Under the pieces are notes generated by a model. The model had not been told where the DNA came from. It did not search any database and saw only the letters and a program-made list of their open reading frames with translations. From NCBI GenBank assembly GCA_020027475.1, contig JAHRAZ010000087.1, positions 1-35,609 on the forward strand: DNA of 35,609 nt, in the 5' to 3' direction. The DNA is from Microthrixaceae bacterium (GTDB taxonomy: Bacteria > Actinomycetota > Acidimicrobiia > Acidimicrobiales > Microtrichaceae). The position numbers and the translations under genes were made by a program. This document shows positions 1-7,423 of the stretch, one piece after another; position 1 is the first letter of the stretch, and each line of letters begins with the position of its first letter.

Positions 1-227
1 ACTATCCAGAGCACGCGCTTCGGCCCTGACGACCGCAATCCGAACGAGAGTCCGATCACCATGACGACCACACCGGCCAACGCACCGAGGAGCGACGGAA
101 GATTCAGCAACGCAAGAAGGATGGCAACGACGCCAAGCAGCACGAGGAGCAGGAGGGTCAGTCCAGCAGTAACCCTGCGGGACATCCCCGATCGACTGGA
201 AACCACGTCTTGAGTACCACTCTCCAT
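1..227 (-). CDS. Membrane protein, N-terminal fragment (cut by left edge)
   Basis: The reading frame opens at an ATG (225-227) and stays open to the left edge, giving about 75 residues. It starts with a short polar stretch (MESGTQDVVSSRSGMSRRVT), followed by two hydrophobic segments, around residues 20-42 and 46-64, and a basic turn (RSSGPKR), so it is an inner-membrane protein with a two-helix N-terminus. A TAGCTT box lies 6 nt upstream of the ATG, fitting a leaderless start. It diverges from a PAP2 phosphatase. Some actinobacterial diacylglycerol-kinase-family lipid kinases begin with a similar two-helix hairpin, which would suit the PAP2 neighbour, but the catalytic part is outside the window and this identity is only a guess. 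Confidence 0.6.
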   Translation of the reverse strand, partial: MESGTQDVVSSRSGMSRRVTAGLTLLLLVLLGVVAILLALLNLPSLLGALAGVVVMVIGLSFGLRSSGPKRVLWI

Positions 228-233
228 GACCGG

Positions 234-239
234 AAGCTA
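234..239 (-). promoter_or_regulatory. -10 box for the left-edge membrane protein
   Basis: TAGCTT reads on the minus strand, 6 nt before the ATG at 227. This places the transcription start at or next to the start codon (leaderless). No clear -35 is seen. Confidence 0.4.
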
Positions 240-262
240 GCAAGGCATGAGGGTGAAGCCAG

Positions 263-268
263 TACACT
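263..268 (+). promoter_or_regulatory. -10 box for the PAP2 gene
   Basis: TACACT lies 8 nt before the GTG at 277. It is one reason to prefer that start over the ATG at 247. Confidence 0.35.
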
Positions 269-276
269 TGGCAGTC

Positions 277-849
277 GTGAACTCCACAAGCGACGGGACC
301 GGCCTGAGCAACCGCGAAGCCCTCGTACAACTCACGGAGGCCGACGCTGCGGTCTTCCAAGCCGTTGCCGGATGGCACAGTCCCTTCCTGGATCGGGTCG
401 TCCCGCCCCTGTCGAACTCGGCCAACAACTCGATCCTGTGGATGGGGTGCGCCGCAATGCTTGCGGGTTTCGGAGGTCGCAAAGGCCGACTCGTCGCCGC
501 CGAGGCCCTCGTGGCAGTGGGCGCAACGTCAGCGATCGCGAACCTTGCAGCCAAGAACCTGGTCAGGCGCGAACGACCAAAGGCCGACGTCCCGGCGAGT
601 CGAAGAATTGAGCAGCCGGACTCCTCCTCGTTTCCATCCGGACACACCGCGTCGGCCGCAGCGTTCAGCGCCGTGGTCGGCGGCGAACTGACCCCGCTTT
701 ACGTCCCGGTGAATCTGGCGGCTGCCGGAGTGGGTTTCTCCCGGGTTTACACCGGAGTCCACTATCCCGGAGATGTGCTGGCCGGATGGACACTTGGACG
801 CCTCGTTGGGGGAATGGTCCGCATGCTGTGGCCCAGGAGATGGCGGTGA
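277..849 (+). CDS. PAP2-superfamily membrane phosphatase
   Basis: Integral membrane phosphatase of the PAP2 family, which removes phosphate from lipid phosphates such as phosphatidate or undecaprenyl diphosphate. All three signature motifs are visible in the 190-residue product: K-x6-RP (KNLVRRERP, about 93-101), PSGH (about 120-123) and the SR-x5-H-x3-D block (SRVYTGVHYPGD, about 155-166), with hydrophobic segments between them. The frame also has an ATG at 247 (200 aa). I prefer GTG 277 because a TACACT box sits 8 nt upstream and the extra residues resemble nothing. It diverges from a membrane protein and converges on rsmI with only 5 bp between the stops. The exact lipid substrate cannot be read from the sequence. 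Confidence 0.88.
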   Translation: MNSTSDGTGLSNREALVQLTEADAAVFQAVAGWHSPFLDRVVPPLSNSANNSILWMGCAAMLAGFGGRKGRLVAAEALVAVGATSAIANLAAKNLVRRERPKADVPASRRIEQPDSSSFPSGHTASAAAFSAVVGGELTPLYVPVNLAAAGVGFSRVYTGVHYPGDVLAGWTLGRLVGGMVRMLWPRRWR

Positions 850-854
850 GCAAC

Positions 855-1688
855 TCAGTAGCTGATCAGTTTCTTCACGCGGTTTCTCGCCACCCCGTGC
901 CGTAGAGACACCGATGTGGCTGCATCCTTGTGGGTTGCCCCAGCAGCAATCTCGGATTCGAGTTCGGTGAGGAGTACGTCGTCGGCAACCTCCGCGGGCG
1001 GATCGGCGCGGGCAACCACCAGCACGTACTCACCGCGTGGAGGTGTGTGTTCCAACTGCGCCACGGCTTCTGCCATGGTCCCCCGCCACACCTGCTCGTA
1101 CATTTTTGTGAGTTCCCGACACAGAGCCACCTGCCGTGCGGCCCCACAAACCTCCGCCAGATCGGAAACCGTCGCGGCCACACGGTGCGGTGCCTCGTAC
1201 AAAACAGTCGCCACGTCTCGCAAAACCAGATCATTGATCCGATCCTCCCGCTCCTTTCCCTTGCGGGGAAGGAACCCGTCGAACCGGAAACGGCCGGCAG
1301 AGTCGAGCAACCCACTTGCCACAGCCGCATGGGCAGCAGCGAACGGCCCGGGAATGATCTCCACCCGGATACCGGCATCGTTGGCCTTGCCGATCAGCAC
1401 GGATCCCGGATCGGACAGACTGGGCATGCCTGCATCGGAAACCACGGAAACAACCGACCCTGCGGCAACCTCACGGATGAGGTTGTCGGCAGCGTCGACT
1501 TCGGTGTGTTCATCGAACCGCAGAAGCTGCCTGCGCGGGATCTCCAGATGTTGGAGGAGTTTGCCGGTTCGCCTCGTGTCCTCACATGCAATCAGACGGG
1601 ATTCGGTGAGGGCCGCGACGGCCCTCGGGCTCATGTCGCCGAGATTGCCGATCGGCGTGCCGACCACGTACAGAACGCCGGCACTCAT
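855..1688 (-). CDS. rsmI: 16S rRNA (cytidine1402-2'-O)-methyltransferase RsmI
   Basis: SAM-dependent methyltransferase that 2'-O-methylates C1402 in the decoding centre of 16S rRNA. The 277-residue product has family length and motifs: GTPIGNLGD (10-18), SDAGMPSLSDPG (84-95; the family usually shows GTPGISDPG-like residues here), FDGFLPRKG (136-144), LYEAPHR (163-169) and a RELTK-x-YE block near 192. The start ATG overlaps the stop of the upstream DUF192 gene in an ATGA arrangement, which suggests translational coupling. It is the last gene of a ychF-DUF192-rsmI operon. Nothing looks damaged. Confidence 0.95.
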   Translation of the reverse strand: MSAGVLYVVGTPIGNLGDMSPRAVAALTESRLIACEDTRRTGKLLQHLEIPRRQLLRFDEHTEVDAADNLIREVAAGSVVSVVSDAGMPSLSDPGSVLIGKANDAGIRVEIIPGPFAAAHAAVASGLLDSAGRFRFDGFLPRKGKEREDRINDLVLRDVATVLYEAPHRVAATVSDLAEVCGAARQVALCRELTKMYEQVWRGTMAEAVAQLEHTPPRGEYVLVVARADPPAEVADDVLLTELESEIAAGATHKDAATSVSLRHGVARNRVKKLISY

Positions 1689-2020
1689 TCCCGGACCTCC
1701 AATCGATCGCCGACCGCCAAACCCAGCTGGCGGAATGTTCCGGCCTGTGCCTCATAGATCACAGTTGATGCCACGCGGGGTCTGATGAACCGCCAAGGTG
1801 GAAGGGTCCGGACTGACTTCACCTCACCATCGGATGCACACACGGCCACGTCAATGGAGAACCTCATTCCCACGGTGTGAACGCTGCGGGTATCGATGCG
1901 AAGCACGCCGTCGAAATGATCACGGCTGAGCAAACCTCGACGTTTCTCCGCCCGGGAGCCAGCCACCTCGAGAATTGCCAACACCTCACCGTCTCGGACG
2001 AGCCACGACACGTTTGCCAT
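1685..2020 (-). CDS. DUF192 (UPF0127) family protein
   Basis: Small 111-residue protein covering essentially one DUF192 domain. Visible family features are the RRGLLSR block, a VGMRFSIDV segment (family WMKNT-x-xPLD region) and the closing AGTFRQLGLAVGDRLEV, matching the usual ending with a glycine before GD. Many members are exported, but no signal peptide is seen here. The frame is open further upstream, but the residues before ATG 2020 are low-complexity antisense of ychF, and GAGGGG lies 4 nt before this ATG. It sits 55 bp after ychF and overlaps rsmI by 4 nt, so the three are probably co-transcribed. The biochemical role of the family is unknown. Confidence 0.85.
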   Translation of the reverse strand: MANVSWLVRDGEVLAILEVAGSRAEKRRGLLSRDHFDGVLRIDTRSVHTVGMRFSIDVAVCASDGEVKSVRTLPPWRFIRPRVASTVIYEAQAGTFRQLGLAVGDRLEVRE

Positions 2021-2075
2021 GATACCCCTCGATTCGATCGGGGTCCGGCCGCCGCAACCAGACGTTGAAGCACGG

Positions 2076-3158
2076 TCAGACGTTGAAGCGGAACTCCACC
2101 ACGTCGCCATCGAGAACCTCATAGTCCTTGCCCTCGAGACGGAGTTTTCCGACGTCGCGCGACTTGGACCATCCACCGATTTCGATCAGCTCCGGATACT
2201 GGACAACTTCCGCGCGGATGAATCCACGTTCGAAGTCCGTGTGGATCACGCCGGCCGCCTGCGGAGCCTTCGAACCAGCACGGAAGGTCCACGCCCTGGT
2301 CTCCTTTTCCCCGGTGGTCAGGAATGTCCGCAGGCCGAGCATCTCGTAGGTGGCGTGCAGGAAGGAAGGCAGGGCGCCTTGGCCGAGGCCAAGGGCCTCC
2401 AGCATCTCGATTCGGCTTTCCGCATCGAGCAACGCCGCTTCGGCTTCCAGTTGGATGCAGAGTCCGATCACAGCTTCGGCCCCGCGGTGCCCAAAGGCCG
2501 CCCTTACGGGCTCGAGGACGGGCTCGGGGTTCTCGAGCTGTTCCTCGTCCAGATTGACGAGGGCAATGGCCGGTTTGGCGGTCAGCAAGAAGTACCCATG
2601 CAGTTCTTCGAGGTCATCGTCGGTGAGGTCACTTCGATACAGCGGGATTCCCGTCTGGAGTGCGCCGATTGCCCGCTCCATCGTTTCCACCTCGTCGGCC
2701 AGGGACTTGTCGACCCGCGCCGCCTTGCGCTTCTTCTCCGACTGCTTCTCGAGCGATTCCAGATCGGCATAGACAAGTTCCACTTCGAGGGTTTCCAACT
2801 GTTCCACCGGGTCAACGCTGCCCGGCACGTCGGTGTCCTCGAACGCCCTCAACACGAAAACTATGGCGTCCACCTCGCGGATGTGTGAAAGGAAACGGTT
2901 GCCCAGTCCTTCACCCTGCGCCGCACCCTTGACCAATCCGGCAATGTCCACGAACTGCACCGAGGCATAAACGATGTTCTTGGAGTCACTCATCTCGGCC
3001 AGACGTTCGACGCGTTCGTCGGGGACCTTGGCCATGCCGACATTGGGATCAACCGTGGCGAATGCATAAGGCGCCGCCAGTGCTCCACCACCGGCGAGTG
3101 CGTTGTACAAGGACGACTTGCCCGCGTTCGGCAGGCCTACAAAACCGAATTTTTCCAT
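2076..3158 (-). CDS. ychF: Redox-regulated ATPase/GTPase YchF (Obg family)
   Basis: Cytosolic P-loop NTPase (OLA1/YchF) that binds ribosomes and prefers ATP over GTP. The product is 360 residues, the family norm. The P-loop GLPNAGKSS is at 8-16, the G3 region [17 protein letters not shown] near residue 70, a coiled-coil insertion ([20 protein letters not shown]) near 130-150, NLDE in the G4 position (family NxxE), and a C-terminal TGS domain beginning around EKETRAWTF. The open frame extends to 3599, but homology starts at the ATG at 3158, and a TATCCT box 8 nt upstream supports a nearly leaderless start there. It is the first gene of the ychF-DUF192-rsmI operon and diverges from the P450 gene. 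Confidence 0.96.
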   Translation of the reverse strand: MEKFGFVGLPNAGKSSLYNALAGGGALAAPYAFATVDPNVGMAKVPDERVERLAEMSDSKNIVYASVQFVDIAGLVKGAAQGEGLGNRFLSHIREVDAIVFVLRAFEDTDVPGSVDPVEQLETLEVELVYADLESLEKQSEKKRKAARVDKSLADEVETMERAIGALQTGIPLYRSDLTDDDLEELHGYFLLTAKPAIALVNLDEEQLENPEPVLEPVRAAFGHRGAEAVIGLCIQLEAEAALLDAESRIEMLEALGLGQGALPSFLHATYEMLGLRTFLTTGEKETRAWTFRAGSKAPQAAGVIHTDFERGFIRAEVVQYPELIEIGGWSKSRDVGKLRLEGKDYEVLDGDVVEFRFNV

Positions 3159-3166
3159 CGCTGCCG

Positions 3167-3172
3167 AGGATA
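3167..3172 (-). promoter_or_regulatory. -10 box for ychF
   Basis: TATCCT on the minus strand, 8 nt before the ychF ATG, consistent with a leaderless or near-leaderless transcript. Confidence 0.45.
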
Positions 3173-3276
3173 GAACCCGGATCCCGGCGACCTCGCATGG
3201 AAACGAACAACGTCCTTTTGAAAACGAAGGCGTCTTCGGAGATCTGGAACCGTGGGTGTTTTCAGAGATGCAATCG

Positions 3277-3311
3277 GTCAGCATGTCGGACATACTGTCC
3301 GGCATGCTGAC
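3277..3311. promoter_or_regulatory. 35-bp inverted repeat, probable TetR operator of the P450 operon
   Basis: Left arm GTCAGCATGTCGGACA (3277-3292), spacer TAC (3293-3295), right arm TGTCCGGCATGCTGAC (3296-3311). The arms are complementary at 15 of 16 positions. The repeat covers the P450 start codon (3304-3306), and its centre contains TACTGT (3293-3298), a -10-like box 5 nt before that ATG. A repressor bound here would block transcription initiation. The TetR-family gene directly downstream of the P450 is the obvious candidate. The arms are longer than those of a minimal TetR site, so binding of two dimers (as in QacR) is possible. An RNA hairpin is the alternative reading. Confidence 0.75.
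3293..3298 (+). promoter_or_regulatory. -10 box of the P450 operon, inside the operator
   Basis: TACTGT at the exact centre of the inverted repeat, 5 nt before the ATG at 3304. No consensus -35 is visible. Confidence 0.4.
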
Positions 3312-4554
3312 ATTTGAAGTCTCCGATGACCGCGAAGCGATATTTCTCAGTCCCGAGGCGAGCCTGGATCCGAAACATTGGCACGCGGTGGCGGCCGACC
3401 TCCGTGAAACCGATCCGGTCTTCCGGATCGACCACGAACTCTTCTCCCCCATGTATGTCCTGACCAAACACGAGGACATCTTCGAAGTGTCCCGTCGAAA
3501 CGACATCTGGAACAACACCCGCGCTTCGGTACTCATGGCCGACATCCAGCAGCAGATGCTCGAGCAGATGGGGCTGATGCCCCACACACTCGTACACATG
3601 GACGGCCAGGAACACGATGATCACCGCAAGGTCACCAACGACTGGTTCAAACCCGCGGCGGTCAAGGGTCGACAGCAGAGCATCGAGGAGATCGCTGATG
3701 AATACGTCGCGAAACTGGCCGACTTCGGAGGCGAGTGTGACTTCGCCCAGGACATTGCCGTTCCCTACACACTCCACGTGATCATGAGCATCTTCGGCAT
3801 CCCGCGCGAAGACGAACAGATCATGCTCGACCTGACCCAGGGAATGTTCGGCGCGGCCGACCCTGAATACATGAGTATGGACGATCCGTTCCAAGGAGTG
3901 GTCGACACGATCAACCAGTTCCAGAAGTACTTCAACGAACTCTCGCAAGACCGCCGCAAAAATCCCACCGAAGACCTGGCGACGGTGATCGCCAACGGCG
4001 AGGTCGGCGGACTGACCCTCCACGAAAGCGCCGAACTCTGGTACTACATCATCGTGGCAACCGCCGGTCACGACACCACCAGTTACGCCCTCATCGGCGG
4101 GATGGAAGCTCTGCTGAGCCATCCCGATCAGATGGCTGCGCTGAAAGCCGACCCGGAACTGGCGCACAACGCGACCTCCGAGATCATTCGCTGGACTTCT
4201 CCAGTGAGGCAGTTCCTGCGGTATGCCCAGACGGACACCGAGATCCGAGGAGTTCCGATCAAAGCCGGTGAACGTGTCCTCCTCAGCTATCCGGCGGCCA
4301 ATCGGGATGAGGACGTATTCGAAAATGCCGGCGAGTTCAACATCGAACGCAAGGACGCCGACAAGCTGATCTCGTTCGGCGTGGGAGCCCACTACTGCCT
4401 CGGAGTACAGTTCGCCCGGCGGGAGATACAGACCATTCTCCCCAAGCTTCTCGAAGCCACCTCCCTCATCGAGTTGGCGGGCGAGCCGGTCTACGCGGAG
4501 GCGAATTTCGTGGGTGGCATCAAACACCTGCCGATACGTTACGAACTGATCTGA
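3304..4554 (+). CDS. Cytochrome P450 monooxygenase
   Basis: Soluble 416-residue bacterial P450. It would hydroxylate an unknown hydrophobic substrate using electrons from a ferredoxin and reductase, neither of which is nearby. Diagnostic motifs are the I-helix oxygen-binding ATAGHDTTS (about 251-259), the K-helix E-x-x-R as EIIR (about 293-296) and the haem loop SFGVGAHYCLG with the axial cysteine near residue 365. The N-terminus resembles actinobacterial steroid/fatty-acid P450s (SPEA..DP..WHA..ADLRETDPV). In-frame ATGs also exist at 3268 and 3283, but these would place the palindrome inside the gene. ATG 3304 fits both the family N-terminus and the -10 box. A TetR gene follows after 7 bp, so the operon is likely self-regulated. 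The substrate cannot be assigned. Confidence 0.95.
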   Translation: MLTFEVSDDREAIFLSPEASLDPKHWHAVAADLRETDPVFRIDHELFSPMYVLTKHEDIFEVSRRNDIWNNTRASVLMADIQQQMLEQMGLMPHTLVHMDGQEHDDHRKVTNDWFKPAAVKGRQQSIEEIADEYVAKLADFGGECDFAQDIAVPYTLHVIMSIFGIPREDEQIMLDLTQGMFGAADPEYMSMDDPFQGVVDTINQFQKYFNELSQDRRKNPTEDLATVIANGEVGGLTLHESAELWYYIIVATAGHDTTSYALIGGMEALLSHPDQMAALKADPELAHNATSEIIRWTSPVRQFLRYAQTDTEIRGVPIKAGERVLLSYPAANRDEDVFENAGEFNIERKDADKLISFGVGAHYCLGVQFARREIQTILPKLLEATSLIELAGEPVYAEANFVGGIKHLPIRYELI

Positions 4555-4561
4555 GTGGCGC

Positions 4562-5242
4562 GTGTCCACAACCACTTTCAAGGCCAACTCTGGCCATCAG
4601 CGCCGGGCGATTGTTGATCAGCAGGTATTCAGAGCAGTTGAATCGCTGCTGGAGGCCGGTAAGTCGTTCCCCGAGTTGAGCGTCGCAGCGATCGCAAAGG
4701 AGGCGGGCGTGGCCAGATCAACTTTCTATGTACATTTCGCCGACAAAACCGATCTCCTGATTCGCCTCGCGAGCGAGACAACCGCCGACATATTCTCAGC
4801 GGCCAACGACTGGAGCGAGAGAAATGCGTTGTCCGGCGATGCCACCGCCGCTCGTTCCGAGCTCGATGCCACCTGCAATCGCATCGTGGCCGACTACCGC
4901 CGACACGCCTCAGTTCTGGCGGCGGTGCTCTCAGCAACGGGATACGACCCAGCAGTCGCCCGGTTCTGGTTCGATCGGATCGCGATATTCATCGACGCAA
5001 CGAGTGAACGGTTGAATCGAGCTCAGGAGTCCGGGTTGGTTGACCGCGAACTCGACGTTCGGGGCACGGTCACGATGGCAGCCTGGTCGATCGAGAGGAC
5101 CGTGAGCCAGACCGTCGCAACCACGACAGAGGACTCCGACGAGCAATTGGCCCGAACTCTGGCGCGGGGATTGTGGTCCATGATCTTCGGCAACACCTGG
5201 GTCACCACAGTGCACCTGTCCGACCGAATTCCCGCTACATGA
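4562..5242 (+). CDS. TetR/AcrR-family transcriptional regulator
   Basis: 226-residue regulator with an N-terminal helix-turn-helix (about 39-60, LSVAAIAKEAGVARSTFYVH, followed by FADKTDLL) and an all-helical C-terminal ligand-binding and dimerisation region. It starts at a GTG 7 bp after the P450 stop with no evident ribosome-binding site, so translation is probably coupled to the P450. Its stop overlaps the next ATG (ATGA). Position between a P450 and a PHP-domain gene, plus the 35-bp palindrome on the P450 start, suggests that it represses the operon and is released by the P450 substrate or a related molecule. The ligand is unknown. Confidence 0.92.
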   Translation: MSTTTFKANSGHQRRAIVDQQVFRAVESLLEAGKSFPELSVAAIAKEAGVARSTFYVHFADKTDLLIRLASETTADIFSAANDWSERNALSGDATAARSELDATCNRIVADYRRHASVLAAVLSATGYDPAVARFWFDRIAIFIDATSERLNRAQESGLVDRELDVRGTVTMAAWSIERTVSQTVATTTEDSDEQLARTLARGLWSMIFGNTWVTTVHLSDRIPAT

Positions 5243-6294
5243 ATCCGGAAACCCCGAAGGACCCCGGAGGACCCAGAGGTAGGGCCTTGGGCGCGCTCAC
5301 GCAGGCCATCTACTACCTCGACCGTGGCTTGGCACCACGCCACAAAGTGCGGGCCTTCGGCACTGCCGCCGAAAGAATTGGAGAGTTGAGTGATGACGAA
5401 TTGGAGTCACTCGTGTCCACGAACACGCTGCAGGACATTGCGGGGATCGGGATTTCCACGGGCTCGGTCATCACAGATGCCGTGAAGTGCATCCCGTCCG
5501 GATACCTGGATGATCTCGACCAGAAGTCATTATCGGAACCGACCAGTGGCACAGCATTGCGTAATCATCTTCGGGGCGACCTTCACGTACACACACTCTG
5601 GTCAGACGGAGGAGCCACACTGAGGGCGATGGCCGAAACCGCCATGGCGCTCGGCCACGACTACGTGGCGATCACCGATCACTCCGCAAGACTCACGATT
5701 GCCCACGGCCTGTCGGAGGAACGACTCAAGGACCAACTAGCCGAGATTGCCATGCTCAACATGGAATTGGCACCGTTTCGAATCCTGACAGGCATGGAAG
5801 TTGACATTCTGTCCGACGGCTCACTGGATCTGTCCGATGAGGCCCTGGGCGGCCTTGACGTAGTGGTTGCATCCGTGCATTCCAAACTCCGCATGGACCG
5901 ACAGGAAATGACCCGGCGGATGGTTCGGGCAATCGCGAGCCCGCACGTGGATGTCCTCGGACACTGCACCGGCCGCATGATCCTGGGCAGCGGTCGACCT
6001 CAGTCCGCGTTCGATTCCGAAATCGTGTTCGCGGCCTGCGCCCAATTCGATACCGCGGTTGAACTCAATTGCCGGCCGGAGCGCCGCGATCCCCCAACGG
6101 AGTTGCTTGAGCTCGCGAGGCAATGGGGCTGCAAGTTCAGCATCGACACCGATGCCCATGCCCCGGGGCAGATGGAGTGGCAGAACTGGGGTTGCGACCT
6201 CCTGGCCGACATGGAGGTGCCACCTGAATCAGTTGTGAACACATGGCCGGCAACCGCGCTTTTGGACTGGACCAACGCACATCCCGTGAGCTGA
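5239..6294 (+). CDS. PHP-domain metal-dependent hydrolase with N-terminal helix-hairpin-helix (PolX-like, no polymerase domain)
   Basis: 351 residues. The first ~80 form a helical region with a hairpin GIGISTG, like the HhH segment of PolX. The rest is a PHP domain with the metal-binding series: DLHVHTLWSDGG (H116, H118), ITDHS (near 148), GMEVDI, ASVHSKL, DVLGHCTGR, ELNC and the final DTDAHAP. PHP domains hydrolyse phosphoesters. In PolX this module is a 3'-5' exonuclease or phosphatase fused to a family X polymerase, and the polymerase catalytic domain is absent here. I start at ATG 5239, overlapping the TetR stop by 4 nt; the frame is open upstream to 5173 but lies within tetR. It is the last gene of the P450 operon, and what it contributes there is not obvious. 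Confidence 0.88.
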   Translation: MNPETPKDPGGPRGRALGALTQAIYYLDRGLAPRHKVRAFGTAAERIGELSDDELESLVSTNTLQDIAGIGISTGSVITDAVKCIPSGYLDDLDQKSLSEPTSGTALRNHLRGDLHVHTLWSDGGATLRAMAETAMALGHDYVAITDHSARLTIAHGLSEERLKDQLAEIAMLNMELAPFRILTGMEVDILSDGSLDLSDEALGGLDVVVASVHSKLRMDRQEMTRRMVRAIASPHVDVLGHCTGRMILGSGRPQSAFDSEIVFAACAQFDTAVELNCRPERRDPPTELLELARQWGCKFSIDTDAHAPGQMEWQNWGCDLLADMEVPPESVVNTWPATALLDWTNAHPVS

Positions 6295-6354
6295 TCCCCG
6301 CTGGGTTGATCCAGTCCGGGAAGTCCCCGTTGGCCCCGTGAAGCCGCCCTCATG

Positions 6355-6360
6355 TAGGTT
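6355..6360 (+). promoter_or_regulatory. -10 box for bL37
   Basis: TAGGTT, 9 nt before the ATG at 6370; transcription would start a few bases before the codon. Confidence 0.35.
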
Positions 6361-6369
6361 TGTCTTCTT

Positions 6370-6459
6370 ATGTCAAAGCGCACGCAGAAGAAAAAGAACA
6401 ATGCGCGCCGCAAGAAGGCGAACCACGGGCGCAAGCCCAACCAAGGCCGCAACTCCTGA
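6370..6459 (+). CDS. Actinobacterial large-subunit ribosomal protein bL37
   Basis: A 29-residue, extremely basic ORF (begins MSKRTQKKKNN, contains RRKKANHGRKPNQGR). The KR..KK....RK.ANHG(K/R)(R/K)PN pattern matches what I recall of bL37, a roughly 24-residue protein seen in mycobacterial 50S cryo-EM structures and often missed by gene callers. It would lie on the large ribosomal subunit contacting 23S rRNA. It stands alone between the PHP gene and a glyoxalase-fold gene, with a TAGGTT box 9 nt upstream of the ATG. The call rests on the conserved ANHG-x-x-PN block and overall composition. Confidence 0.8.
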   Translation: MSKRTQKKKNNARRKKANHGRKPNQGRNS

Positions 6460-6568
6460 ATCTCGCTGCCGGAGCGGCCGCTGCAATGCCAGAGTGCAAT
6501 GTATGAGGATCCGCTGCGCATGCAGCCCGAGGGAGTTCAAGCAAGGTCCCGCCTGATCGGAGCGTCCA

Positions 6569-7300
6569 GTGCAGCTGACGGCCATCCGCCTCGGCGACTC
6601 AGCCCAATCCTGGCAAGATGCCGGATTCACAATCGCGTCCACCGACGGGTCAACTCCTGCCGCATGCACGGCTATCGTCTCCTTCGGCAGGACCCGGATA
6701 GAGCTGACAGGATCCGGCGGTGGGTTCCTCGGCTGGGCATTCGGAGATGATGCAGGAGACGGTTCAACCGCAAAAGCCGCAGGATCCTCCATCGCTGCTA
6801 CCGATCTGGATGGTCTGCCATTTCTGGAAGCGCTTGCGCTCCCGCCATCGCCGAAAGCACTTGCCCCGCACGCCAACGGGATCGTCTCGATTGACCATGT
6901 GGTCATCCAGTCTCCCGACATGCGACGCACGACCGAGGCGTTCGCAACGGTTGGACTGACACCAGCCGGCGGCCGGACCACCGACAGCTATGGGTCATCC
7001 ATGCAACAGAGGTTCTTCTGGGCGGGAGATCTGATCCTGGAAATGGTCGGTCCACTGCAGAAACCGCTCGGAGACTCCGACAATGCTGCGGACCAGCTTG
7101 GCGAGCATGCTCCCGCCACGATGTTCGGGTTGGCGCTGGTGTCACGTGACCTCAAAGCCACTGGAGACTTCCTCGGAGACCTGTTGGGTGAGCCCAAAGA
7201 AGCTGTCCAGGCCGGACGAACCATCGCGGGGTTGCGCGGCAAGGAAACCGGGATCTCGATTCCGATCGCCGTGATGTCGCCGCACGTCAAGGACGGCTGA
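6569..7300 (+). CDS. VOC-family (glyoxalase-fold) protein
   Basis: 243-residue protein with two halves. The N-terminal half (VQLTAIRLGDSAQSWQDAGF...) and the C-terminal half (from about 103, GIVSIDHVVIQSPDMRRTTEAFATVGLTP) each look like a vicinal-oxygen-chelate unit. The second carries the typical IDHVVI opening, an LILEMVGP strand and an FGLALVSRDLKATGDFLGDLLG segment. VOC proteins are usually metal-dependent lyases, dioxygenases or resistance proteins, but metal ligands are not clearly conserved here, so the activity is unknown. The chosen start is GTG 6569, without a strong ribosome-binding site. It lies 109 bp after bL37 and 123 bp before an acyl-CoA dehydrogenase that has its own promoter box. 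Confidence 0.8.
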   Translation: MQLTAIRLGDSAQSWQDAGFTIASTDGSTPAACTAIVSFGRTRIELTGSGGGFLGWAFGDDAGDGSTAKAAGSSIAATDLDGLPFLEALALPPSPKALAPHANGIVSIDHVVIQSPDMRRTTEAFATVGLTPAGGRTTDSYGSSMQQRFFWAGDLILEMVGPLQKPLGDSDNAADQLGEHAPATMFGLALVSRDLKATGDFLGDLLGEPKEAVQAGRTIAGLRGKETGISIPIAVMSPHVKDG

Positions 7301-7411
7301 GGCACCTGGAACTTGCAGTACCGGCAACGGTGCTGAAGGGTTTGCCGCGCCCACCGCAACCTCAAACGCACGGGGCATTCCCGGCCACCACGAATACGCC
7401 CGTGGCTTCGC

Positions 7412-7417
7412 TAAAAT
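7412..7417 (+). promoter_or_regulatory. -10 box for the 599-aa acyl-CoA dehydrogenase
   Basis: TAAAAT (5 of 6 to TATAAT), 6 nt before the ATG at 7424. The transcript should begin on the start codon. Confidence 0.5.
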
Positions 7418-7423
7418 GGCGGC

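Noticed and set aside
3262-4587. 441-codon minus-strand open frame opposite the P450
   Set aside because: The plus strand encodes an unmistakable P450 with all motifs. The antisense frame has no domain and is the usual high-GC shadow.
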